Shown: positions 41,927 through 52,964 of the stretch, piece by piece | How the letters are laid out: every line of letters starts with the position of its first letter | Position numbering within the stretch: position 1 is the stretch's first letter | Origin: Guillardia theta CCMP2712 | Taxonomy: Eukaryota; Cryptophyceae; Pyrenomonadales; Geminigeraceae | NCBI RefSeq assembly: GCF_000315625.1 | Contig: NW_005434529.1 | Coordinates: forward strand, 69,154-132,653 | Direction of reading: 5' to 3' | Length of the DNA: 63,500 nucleotides | Made by a program: the position numbers and the translations under genes | Notes under the pieces: generated by a model | The model's database searches: none | The model's input: the letters and a program-made list of their open reading frames with translations, nothing else | What the model was told of the DNA's origin: nothing

Positions 41927-44900
41927 ATGACGTCGGTAGGCGACGACGGAGAGAGCCAAGTGAAGGCAGACTTCGTTGCTGTCAGCACAGCAGACGATGA
42001 GACCAGAGCGTCTAGCGATGTTCACCTGTCGTTTCATAGAGAAAGGATCCAGTGGCATCGGGAGCTGATAGAGAAGTTGAAGTTGGATGAAGCTGCTGAC
42101 GCTCTCAACTCCAATATCAGCCGCACCTTCAACCAGACCAAGGATGACATCGTCGGCATCCTCCGCCGCTTTGACCTCTCCTCCCGCGACAAGTCAGGGG
42201 GCGAGGAGAACGGCTTGATGGACGGCAAGAACCAGCGAGTACTGAAAGAAGCGCAGGATCTGGTGGAGAAGACATACGGGCTTGAGAAGGGTCCCACGGT
42301 AAGAAGCTGCTAGGAGAGAGAGGATGCTGACTGTGAGCTGCAGCTGCTGCTCAAGTGCATCGATGGGATGGACGGGAAGTTGAAGTCGAAAGACATCGTC
42401 GTGCAGTGGGATGACTCCTGGGAGATGATCCTTCAGAAGCTGAAGCGAGCGTTCAAGCGCGACGTGATCTTCGAGTACGAGGTGGACGGCAGGATAGTGC
42501 GAGTGCAGGACGACGAAGCGTTCGATCGAGCCATGGAGCTGGCGGAGAGCAGCGGGGGGAAGCTCTACGGGGTGATCCAGCAGGCCATGTGGAAGAATCC
42601 GATCATCGAAGACCCGGAGCCTGACGAGCCGGAGCCCGAGGAAGAGCCTCTTCTCATCACCTGCTCCGACAGGATGGCGTACAACCCTGCTCCTTACAAG
42701 TTCCTGCTCGGCCTCGGCGGCTTCGGACTCGCTGCCTGCGTCGTCGCGTGCCTGGTCGGCTACCTTGTGCTGGGAGGTCCAGGGCCATACCTGGGGGCGG
42801 TAAGCTGAGGGAGTTTGACCGAGCATGTCTGAGATTGAGCCCGCAGATCTCGGGGACGATCCCGCTGCAGTTCTTCGTGCAGTCGTTCATCATCTCCAAC
42901 TCCGACAGCCTCCCGTTCGTTGCCGCCAAGTCCGTGGTCGCCATCGCAGGGGCCGTCATGGGATGCCTGAGCCTCAAGGCCTTCATAGAGGCCTCCATCA
43001 TGGAGGGCGCTATCGCCGCCGCTCTGTGCGTGTGCTCGACTCTGTTTCTCCTCTACGTGCTGTCGCCTCTGGTGTTCAAGTTTGTTCAGAACTCTCAGAC
43101 GCACAACAAGCGCAAGGCAAGGGGGCGGAGAAGGAAGCAGCAGCGCAGGCTGCGAGATATCCCCCTCATGGTCGCAGGGCTGCTGAGAAAGTTCTCGTCG
43201 CTCCTGCTGTACGTGGCGATCCTCGGCCTCCTGCAGTATCTCCCCATGTACCACATCTCCAACGTGGTTGCCGCCAACAAGCAGTACTCCGCCATGGGCG
43301 CCATGTACGCGAGGGGCGACGGGAAGGACAACCATGTCTACTGCTCGGGCTATACCGACCCGGCTGTCGTCATCGACGACAAGCCCGCGGTCATCTTCGA
43401 GTCCATGGAGGGCTTCGGGCAGGCGCTTGCGGTCTCGGAGATCATGTCCAAGATCGCGCGCATCGGCATCGCCTGCGCGTATGACCGGGCCGGGTTCGGT
43501 TGGAGCCCCCCCACCAACATGTCCAGGACTCCCTCGCAGATCGCGTCGGAGCTGGCCTACATGCTCACAAAGAACAACATCTACGTCACCGTCCCTCCGC
43601 GCACCGGGCAGTCCAGCAGCCTGATCCTTAAGGTGAACGTGCCTGTGGTGCTGGTTGGTCACTCGGTCGGAGCCTTCTACGTTCGAGCCTTCGCTCAGCT
43701 GTACCCCCAGTACACGGCAGCCATGGTGATCTGGGATGGTCTTCCCTCAGAGGACGAGACGCTGACGACAAAGTTCGTCTCGTCAGCCATGAAGGTTCTC
43801 TCCCCCACCAAGCTTCAGCTCTGCTACTACTACCTTGAGCCCATGGGCCTCGCCGACCTCTTCCTCAAGAGCGTCATCTACACCCCCCTCCTCAACGGAA
43901 CTTACCTGGACCAGCCCCAGCCCGCGGGGATCGGCGAGAACTACCAGCGCATGTTGGCGAGGATGATCAGCTGGCCCTGGTGCGACGCGGTCTACAAGGA
44001 GTACATCGACTTGTACTTCGGCCCCAGCCCGGGCATCGCGTTCGTGTACGCGGGAGATGCTGCCAAGTACGACATACCGATGGTCGTGTGGTCGCGATAC
44101 AACTCGGTCTACCAGAACATGCTCAACGTGGTGGATGACGTCAAGTACACCATCGGCGGTCAAGACGCTTGTCTGCAGGAGAACACCAACATCCAGAACC
44201 CTGCCGTCAACCATCCGGAGGGGACGAAGGGATGGCAGTGCGTTCAGTTCCACATCCTCTCCTACTCCAAGAAGCCCTTCCTCAACCCCAACAAGAGGAC
44301 GTGCTTCGTCAAGGGAAAGCCGGAGCTCGGCAACAACAACCCGTGCCCGGACATCTACAGGTCCATGTACAACGGCACCGAGCTCGCTCCCATGCAGGGG
44401 ACCATGGTGCAGGCAGAGCTTGTCGACACCATCCTCAACGCCTGGCAGATGCTCAACTACACCGCCAACTTTCCCTCCACCCCGTTCGCTCTCGTCTTCC
44501 AAGGCTTCTCCCCGCAGCAGCTCTCGCCTCCGGGCTGCGTCATCTCCATCGACAACTTCAGGTCGGTGATCAAGCAGAAGCTCATCGCCGTGCTGGGCCT
44601 CAGGTTCGAGGGCCTCGCTCAGATCGAGCTCATCGAGGGTCCGACTGCTTGCCCGCGCTACATCTCCCGACCCGGCTCAGGCCTCGTGCTCGGCCAGATC
44701 ATCCCCGGCGAATGCCCCGCGACAATCTGCTACGACCTGAGCGTGTGCTCGACGCCATGGACGAGCGCGAGGAACATCGCGAGGAGGAAGACTGGGAACG
44801 TCAGCATGACTCCCTCCTCGAGCGAGGAGATCGAGTTGCAGAACATCTACGCTGAGCACTACATGGGCGCGGAGGGAGGAGACGGGGTAGTGCATCTGGA

Positions 44901-46601
44901 CGCGTTTGCTGAGATGGCGTTCTTCGTTCTCTTTAGGATCGTCGGGTTCAAGAACATCGTCGTGCAAAATGCCGCCAACGTTCTCTTGTGCCCCAGCACT
45001 GAATGTGACCAGCTGCCCCTCGACCCGCGAGAGGCCACGGGAGTCTCTCCCAACACAACCCAAGTGAGGGCTGAGGAGCTCAACCGCCGGAACGCCTTCT
45101 ACACACAGTGATGAGCTAGCAGCCTGCCTGTTGCCCAGCTGACGAGCCTGTGCAGGTACAATGTGACCACGATCCTGTCGAGCGAGAGGACACTCTCGAG
45201 CAACACCTGGAAGGTGATCTCCAACGCGCTGCTGCCCTCCTGCCCGGAGAATACCTACGTGTATGGCGGGGGATGTCGCCAGTGCCCTGCCAACTCCACA
45301 TCGCCGGCAGGGTCGGTGAGTGAGACTGCGTGTGTGTGCGACCGCAACTACTACATGAACCTCGTCGACTCCGAGTACGTCTGCATCCACTGCCCCGACA
45401 ACATGCAGAGCGTCCAAGCCAGCACCGCCATCACCGACTGCAAGTGCAACCCGGGATACACGGGCCCGGATGGCGTCGCCTGCACTCCCTGCCCAGTCAA
45501 CACGTACAAGGCAGTGGTGAGGACGAGAGGCGATGTCGTCGTGCTCTTCACCTCTGACCTCTTCCCAGCTCGGAGACTTTCCTTGCACCTACTGCAATGC
45601 CTCCAACGTCGGCTGCCCCACCCGGCGTTCAAAGCCACTGCAGCAGAGAAGGAGGCGCTGGTGTGCTGAGGAGCTGCTGAGGGTCTCGAGGAGCTGACGT
45701 GTCGCTCTCCTGCAGGTGAACTGCCATGCTGCCGCCGTCTCAGCTCCCGGATCGACGCCGGGGATGCCGGGGAAGGTGATACATCCCATCTTCGGGGAGA
45801 TCCAGATGAACAACAGTGAGCCCTCGCCCTCCAGCTGATTCCCAGCTCCCTCCTCACCTTCTCGCAGCCTTCGGCACCAACTGCTCCTACGCCGCCCCGT
45901 CCCTGGAGGTCTGCACAAACTTCTCAGGTCTGAGCCGGCACCCGGAGTCGACCTTCTCCCAGTTCAACTGCACCTACGGCCCCGTGAACGTGAGCACCTG
46001 CTGCCTGCACGCTTGCTGGTCAGTGACCCTCGTGCAGAGCGAAATGGTCACGATCGGGTCCTTCAACAACCGCAAGGTCAACATGCAGTATTGTATCTTC
46101 CTGGGTCAGCCGCCTGATCAGTCCTGCAAGGTGAGGCAAACAACCCCATCCCTCTGCTCACTCCCCAGCAGGCCTTTGGAAACGTCTCCCTTCAGCGATG
46201 GCCTGTGACGACCAGCTGCGTTCCGGTGATTGATGCGAGCTTGTCTGCCCTCCCTCTCTCCAGCCCCTCCCATTACTCCCTTCCTCCCTCCCTCCCTCCC
46301 TCCCCTCCCTCCCCTCCCTCCCTCCCTCCCTCCCTCCCTCCCTCCCGCATGCTGCGTTTGCTTTGTTTAATGCAGATGATATTCTTCCCCTCCCTCCCCT
46401 TCCCTCCTTCCCTTCACTCTCTTCCTTACCTTCTTCTAGTGCTTCGCGCTGTCGGGGAGCCCCCAGTGCTGCTTCCTGGAGCACCTGGTCAGGCCCTGCT
46501 CGCCGGCATACCCGGGCGGGTCTCCCGGACACTGTGTGGAGGTAGGAGCAGAGATTCCCAAGGACCCGGTAGGTCTCGAAAGACGGGGAGAGCGAGGGTG
46601 A
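41927..46601 (+). CDS. PB1 / multispan membrane / alpha-beta hydrolase / Cys-rich repeat protein
   Basis: Exons 41927-42298, 42344-42799, 42847-45107 and 45156-45516 join in phase; later exons (45569 on; 45715-45812; 45869-46130; 46440-46601) are approximate. Domains in order: helical N terminus; PB1-like fold at about residues 135-200 (KDIVVQWDDSWEMILQKLKR; DVIFEYEVDGRIVRVQDDEA); membrane spans at about 245-270, 295-355 and 400; an alpha/beta hydrolase domain with AYDRAGFGWS, the nucleophile elbow VVLVGHSVGAFYVRAFA (Ser at about residue 549) and many Asn-x-Ser/Thr sites; then Cys-rich, GCC2/GCC3- or EGF-like modules (CPANSTSPAGSVSETACVC; CPDNMQSVQASTAITDCKC; CKCNPGYTGPDG) and a further Cys-rich tail. 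The Cys-rich parts suggest lumenal or surface exposure. Substrate is unknown. The exact stop (46599-46601) depends on the last joint. Confidence 0.8.
46262..46346. repeat. (CCCT)n microsatellite
   Basis: CCCT tetranucleotide tract in an intron near the 3' end of the PB1-hydrolase gene. Confidence 0.85.
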
Positions 46602-47072
46602 CATGGCCGGCAGGCTCTTGTACAACTTTGTTCAACGACATGACGACGGTAAAGCAAGCAAGTGAGGAAACATCTGAGAGTGAGAGGAGAAGAGGAGAAC
46701 AGCAGGATGTCAAACGGCTATGATGTCAAGAGCAAACCAACGTTGAGCAACAGTCGCTCCCAAGTTCTTCCGCCGCCATGACCTCATCGCGCCGCTCTGA
46801 AGCCATGAGCCAGGGCGTGAGAGGCCTCGCCCGTCATGATTGATCACCTGAAACAAGTGAGAGTAGGACACTGACAAGCTGATCAAAGCAGAAGCGCTTC
46901 TCTGCTAGGTTTGACTCACATCTTGAAAATTCAGTTTGAGGTCAAACCCAAGACCAGATTAGGAAAGAAAGATTCAAGGATTGACTTGATTTTATTGAGG
47001 TGACAAGCTAGAATACATTCCATCAGCATCGACAAGCTTTCTTTATCAGTACAAACCCTTGTCATCTTGATC
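46602..47072. other. convergent intergenic region
   Basis: Between the stops of the PB1-hydrolase gene (+) and the SecA-like/vWA gene (-). No supportable gene or repeat. Confidence 0.5.
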
Positions 47073-50000
47073 TCACCAACTTTGCGCGTGCTCGGCTGTC
47101 AAGAAGCCCTCGATGGAGTCCTACTGGAGACTCATGTTTCACGATGTGTCAGCTTATATGCAACTTGTTCAAAGGCCTGCACAAGCTCGACCCCGTCCAC
47201 CTGCTGTCACCCCTCACTTCAGTCGTGTCTTACCACAGACGTCAAACTCACTGCTTTCAGAAAGCTGCCGCCTCCAAGTTGAGCCAAGGCCTTCAGTTTA
47301 TCGACCTGCGCCCTTGTGCCGAAAGCAAGAGTATGAACTTTCATCTTCTCGCCGAATTCATCGTAGATCTCCTGAACAATGAAGAAGATGAGATGTCAAC
47401 ACCAAAGTTGTTGAGGTCTTACCTTCATTTCCACCTCTCCATCATGTGATTGTCCGTCAGACATCAAGAGCAGGAATTGGTGATGCTTTTTGAGATTCTT
47501 TGCCTTCCGCAACACAGTTTGAGCACCTTGCAGTGCTTGAGCAAACGAGGTTCCTCCATCTGGCGTGACTGATTCCAGCAGCGACTGAGGCGTCCTGAGG
47601 ACCCGCTGAACTTGTCTGAGAGAGGTGAGGACGAGGCTCAGGCAGTAGAGAATCATCGAGATGAGAACGATAGACAAGGAAATCACGTGCTCTAACTTGA
47701 GGTCTGAGCTCTCAAAGCTGAACTCCAACCCCATCTATGACTTGATCGTTTCCACGATCAGGTCCTCGTATTTTCCTATTGCAGCCACTTTTTCGCAACT
47801 GATTGTCACAGAAACGACAACAGAAATAAGATTTCTTGAATTGCTCTTCGCCATGATCTCGACGAAACCGTTAACAGCTTGTTTCAGATCTTTCCATGGC
47901 TCCCCTTGCATTGATCCGGATCTATCAAGTACGAGGATGCAGTGATGGAGACAATCCTGGCTTTCTTCTCCTTGCATTGATCCTTGCGAAATCTCAAGAA
48001 CAATTGTTTAGCGATGTCATTCATATTGCTTTGAACATGTTTCAAAACCTCCATTGTGCGTTGAAGTTTTGTGATTCCGTCATCATGCCTGCTCGACAAT
48101 CTCTCGTACTTTCTTTTCAAAACTTCATTTCTCTTGCGAGTGAGATAAGCATCCCAATCCAAGCCAGAAGCACTTTGATCAACTTGACTAGCTTTCATAC
48201 TCGACTTGAGATTGTTCTCAAAAAGAATCATCTGACAAGATCCTGGATCATCCTGCCGACATGTACGACCATAGATTTGCTTCTTCTCTGAATCATCTTC
48301 TGGCAAGAAGGTAACAACAACATGTACGCCCCCATTCTTTACAAGGCCCTGATTTGCACACATAAAATCTGTGCCCCTACAGTGAGATCTAGTCATCAAA
48401 GCCTTCAAGATGTTCGCCTGCCTCTCTTCATCTCGTCTGAGAGGATGTAGTATCCCTTGTGCTGCGGCAGATTTGGCTTCTGGATGTTCAGCTCTGTGGC
48501 GAATTGTTTCAGCAAATCACTGTCGTGGAAGATGATAAGCATTGCTCTCTGAAGCTTGAGCATGTCTACGATTTCACTCCGAACTCGCAAGAAAAACTCG
48601 TCCCAGCTCCCGTGAACGACTTCCAAGCTTCCACGTTGAATTTGCTTCTTGTTCAAAGTGGACGGCAAGAATGTTCGATGCTCGAAGGCATACTCCTGTA
48701 GCAACTGGAATTGAGCGTGGGAAAGACAATCCAACGTTCCCGTCATTCCGAGACAGAAGGCGTAACCATTGGGAATTTGAGAATAGAGCAACTCTCCGCA
48801 CACCGGCGAGATGTGAAGCTTGTCCTTGATCTGCTCAAGGCGAAACTGAAGGCTGACATCGCAACAGTACAAGTACGTCAAGGTAGTAACGTATCCTAGC
48901 GATACCAACAAGTTGGGAACCCCACTGACGGGGTCGATGTAGCCCAACTTGTTACAAGTCTTGTCCACCACATAGTCAGGGTAGCCAGCAAGCCGAAGCT
49001 CATGTCCCATCGGAAACAGCAGGACCGCCTGGAGCAACTTCTTGAAAACCACCTCCAACATGTGTCTAGTTAGATTTGGGAATACCGACAAGAGCAGCTC
49101 AGATGCCTGGAGAGAAGAGAGTTTCTTGAGTGCTGCTGCAGCATCATGCAAACGACTTCAATTTCTCCAGACATGCTCAATGATTAAGTAGCCATGTTCC
49201 AGGGGGTGAGAACAAAGCTTAAGATCTTGTTGTGGCCGTAATAAAAGTTTGTCTTCTCAAGTTTCATTACAATTAAATGTATCGTATGTATCAATCTCCC
49301 GAAGAAAACTTCGCTGAAAAAGATGTCCACTTGGTCCATAAGCAAGATGCAGGGCTTATGGCCATATTTGGTTGCTGGTGAGGTTGTTTTTCTTGCAGAG
49401 GAAGCCTAGAAAGTATTTCCTGACATCTGGAATTTCATTTGGAAGACTGCAAATGGTCAAACTCAGAGTATGAGATGTTCTCTTGAACCTCCAACTCGAG
49501 AAATGTTTCCCGGATTGCGACTTCGTCCCTTTCTGAGAGATATCTGCTGTAGCATACCACATCAACACAGAAGCCCCGCTTAGCTAGAATGATAGCTGTA
49601 AACCCGAGAGCAATGGACTTTCCCTCCCCTGTGTTGATTTGGATCAAACGGTTCTTCATCTTGTCTTGGTCAGAGAAGCCTCAAGATGCCGGGCTGACGG
49701 AGCCTTCTCTTCTCCACTCCTTCACTTCCACTCGGGACAGACAGGAACGTCCAGTGGGCGCAGACAAGACCCAGCAATATGCCCAACTCCTCTTCTTGTT
49801 GGGCGAGGCTTGAAGCTGATCTTCTTTTTCAGTCAATAAAGTTTGATCTCTTCAGCGACTTGGCAACATCGTCGATCTCCTTGAGAATGAGATATTTGTT
49901 CTTGGTGTATTCCTCCTTATCTCGGATGACATCCCTGATCTTATTATCATAGGTCTCTTTGTATGCTTTGTAGCATGTTTGTAACTTGTTTTGATGAGCC

Positions 50001-52250
50001 AGCTTTGGTTTACAAACCAGTTCTTTCAGAGCATGCTGAAAATCTATTACGCCCGCGTTTTCGTTGAACATCTCGATACTAAACATCTCAAATTGATTGA
50101 AGTTGGACAGAATTATTCGAGCATACTCAGTAATTGCTGCTGAGGAACTAGAATCGGATTTTGCAATTCTTTCAGAGCAATTCCAACTCGAAAATTGTTT
50201 ATGCTAGAAAACTTGCCAAGAATTTCTCCAACGCTCTTGTTGTAGTCTTGAATCATCTCTAGTTCCACACTGATAGCATAACTCTTGATGAGAAGTTTTG
50301 CAATTTGCTCTTTCAGTTTCAAAGGTGATTTGATTGTCCTGCAATTGGTCTATCATGCTTCTCATTCTGTCAATGTTCTTCTGGATCTCCTGTATGGCTA
50401 CAATGGCTACAAAATTGAACAGTTGTTCTCTTGAGTTGTTCGTTGGTTTCCGTCAAATTTGGGAAGGTTGATGCCAGTGAATTGAATGCAAGGCAGAAGA
50501 AGGCAAGCTCGTCGGATTGTAAGTACTTTGAGTCATCGATTGCCAGGCTGATTTCATTTATCACCCTCTTTTCTATCTCTTTCATCTCCTGTAGTACGTC
50601 GGTCTCCATTTCATGGAGTTCCAGAAAAATGTGCTCCGCAGTTGTTCTTTCAAGAATTTGAACATGCTCAACCTGTCGACCAGTGCAATAAACTGCTTAG
50701 CTTGAAGAAATGTATTGATTTCAGCAGAAGTTGCGTTGGCCATTCTTGTTGTGCTCGCCTAGTTTCATGACAATGTCAAGAATAAGTCGTTCAATCTTTT
50801 TGCAATTTCTCTGCCTGAGCTTCACCATGGCTCTCTCTCGCATCTGAGAGATCGTGTCTAACAATTCCTCTCTCCTTGTCTGCTCTCCATCGCGATTGTC
50901 AAGATGATTGCATCTCTGCATGCTTGTTTTGATGAGCAAATTCTTTTATTTTTGAAAACAGTATTTTTGAAAACAAAACAGTTTGAATGGGCAAACTTGC
51001 AACCTGTGGTCATAAACAAACTGTGAGACATTTCTTGTACTGCCAAACAAAAGATCAATTACCTTGGGAGCATCATCCATTTGGATTTCTCTTGTACAAA
51101 AAGGAAGGTAGTCACGATCGATGAGTTTTTTAGGTTCACTCTTAAAGTTTTCAAACTTTTTGTCGAAATCGTTTTCAAGATGCTTTCGTATGGAAAGGGG
51201 GATAGTTTTACTGACAAGATCAGCAACCTGTCTCTTGTAGTCTATCACATCTCATTGGAGCATTGTAGAATTGAAGTCCATTTTCTGCAAGATGGTTCTC
51301 ACCTGAGATGTGCGAGCCTGTGAAAACACATCACGTTCAAACAAATCAAGTTTGACAATTCTCAAGGTTTCAAAAGTGTGGACGTCTTGTGACACTTTCT
51401 CACAATTGCCTTCCAGCATAGCTGCCTCAACTTGCTGTGAAATGTGGGCTGCTCTCGCTGCTAAATGTGACAAATCATTGTCAGAGAGTGGCGTCTGAAA
51501 TGTGTCTGGATTGACATCTACAAACTTGAGTTGAGTCAATTTGAATATCAACTCTTCCCGATATATTCCTTCTGGATGCCGATTGAGAGGATCAAAGATC
51601 TGAATTAAGTTCAGCCAATCTAGATTTTCTCTCCTGGCTCCTTCCACTATCATGGTTCTGGAGAACATGAGTTCGCCACTTGGCATAGCACTGAACAACT
51701 TGATCAGAATCCTGATGGTCTCTTGCAAGAAAGCTCCCCTCCCGGGATTCAAGGGCGAGGATCGAGAGACCGCCATATTTGGACATTCGCATCAGCTCGA
51801 ACATGTTAACGGCATTCACAATCTTCACTTCTGGGCCATTCGTGTCTGCAAAACCAGGCGCGTCGATGCAGCGTAGAAGTCTCGGAGGTTCCGTAGTGAT
51901 GCTAAACAGTTGGTGAGAGTGCTCTTTCCACTTCCCAACATTGCGTTTCTCCTTCATGCGACCTGGAATACCTGATCTTCTATTTGAAAGAAGACTTTGT
52001 ATTCGTTTGATGCTGTGTTCAATGCAGTCTTGATTGCTGATCGTTGTTGAGCCATTCGTTTCACAATTCTTTGACGTTTCGACCGGTACCTGCTCTTCAT
52101 CTACATCCTGACGCATACAAGTCACAGCCTTTCGTTCACTTAATGTTTAGCTTACCATTTTCATGAATTCCAAACTGCCAGCTACCGAGCTACATTCATC
52201 GTCGGCCGCAGTGTGGTGATCGGAGAAACTACTTGATCTTATATCTGCAT
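47073..52250 (-). CDS. SecA-like DEAD ATPase with GTPase-like N-terminal segment and C-terminal vWA domain
   Basis: Read from about 52250. An acidic Ser-rich exon joins a segment with RLLRCIDAPGFADTNGPEVK (51865-51846), which looks like a G3/Walker B loop of AIG1/dynamin-type GTPases; no P-loop was found for it. A long helical region follows (51500-49830). The SecA-like motor then shows LIQINTGEGKSIALGFTAII (Walker A, 49632-49615), CYSRYLSERDEVAIRETF, motif II written DQVD (49336-49325), FCLGMTGTLDCLSHAQF (48749-48735) and the late helicase motif RGTDF..GGVHVVV..IYGRTCRQDDPGS (about 48340-48238). Next is a vWA domain with MIDAS CILVLDRSGSMQGEPW (47926-47909), FLLLMSDGQSHDGEVEMK and KMKVHTLAFG..LAQLGGGSFL, ending at stop 47073-47075. 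Frames shift near 51745 and 47975; introns or a separate vWA gene starting at 47977 are possible. Confidence 0.75.
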
Positions 52251-52964
52251 AAAACAACATGTCAAAACACAAACAAAGCGAGCAAACAAAGCAAGAAGTC
52301 CAGGACAACACACACAGCGATCATAGAATGCGAGCGTTCAAGGCTATCGCCATATGCATTTCAGTGCGGTCGCTCGAGCGGCATCGCAAGACTTATCCAA
52401 TCACTGTCAACCGCGATCATCCACCCCCCCCTCATTGCTGCAGCACTGGGGGGACAGAGGGGGTGGTTTGAATGCCTCTGAGCTGGGCAATCGCTAACAC
52501 CACCCATGAATACCACCCCCCCCCCATCCTGCTTTTTGTACAGCTCTCCTTTCCCTGCGCTGGCAGATAGGCTCTACAAGCCCACCTCAGAGTAATATTT
52601 TAGATAAGAGAAAAGGCAGCAGGGCCGGCAAACTCAGGGTTATGCCCTACAGTAGTAGTAGAGTTATTACTGAGGGCAATGCCCGATCTGACCCTCGTCC
52701 CCACTCTGCCCCTGAGTCGTTTTGGCGCCCAGTTTGCAGTTTGGCGCCAAAAGACTCCCACAAACTCTGCGAGCGAACATGGTTCCTGCGATGATGGAGA
52801 GAATGGGTGGGAGGGAGGGAAAAGAGAAGAGGACATGGAGGAGGGATGATAGAAGGAGAGATTTAAAGAAAGGAGGATGGAGAAGGGAAGGCGACGTAAG
52901 ATTGAGTATGTCGTAAAAGTTATTCCTTGGATCCATGCCAAGTTCATAACTGCATTTTTCGCAG
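52251..52964. other. divergent intergenic region or unresolved 5' exons
   Basis: Lies between the first recognised exon of the SecA-like gene (-) and the ARM/PH-like gene (+). It contains poly-C stretches (52426, 52517) and an AG-rich stretch (52785-52900). 5' exons of either gene, including a possible GTPase P-loop, could be here, but I could not identify them. Confidence 0.4.

Noticed and set aside
42760-43662. Long antisense ORF over the PB1-hydrolase gene (also 44677-45588)
   Set aside because: Antisense shadow of a GC-rich coding exon. The sense frame carries the hydrolase motifs.
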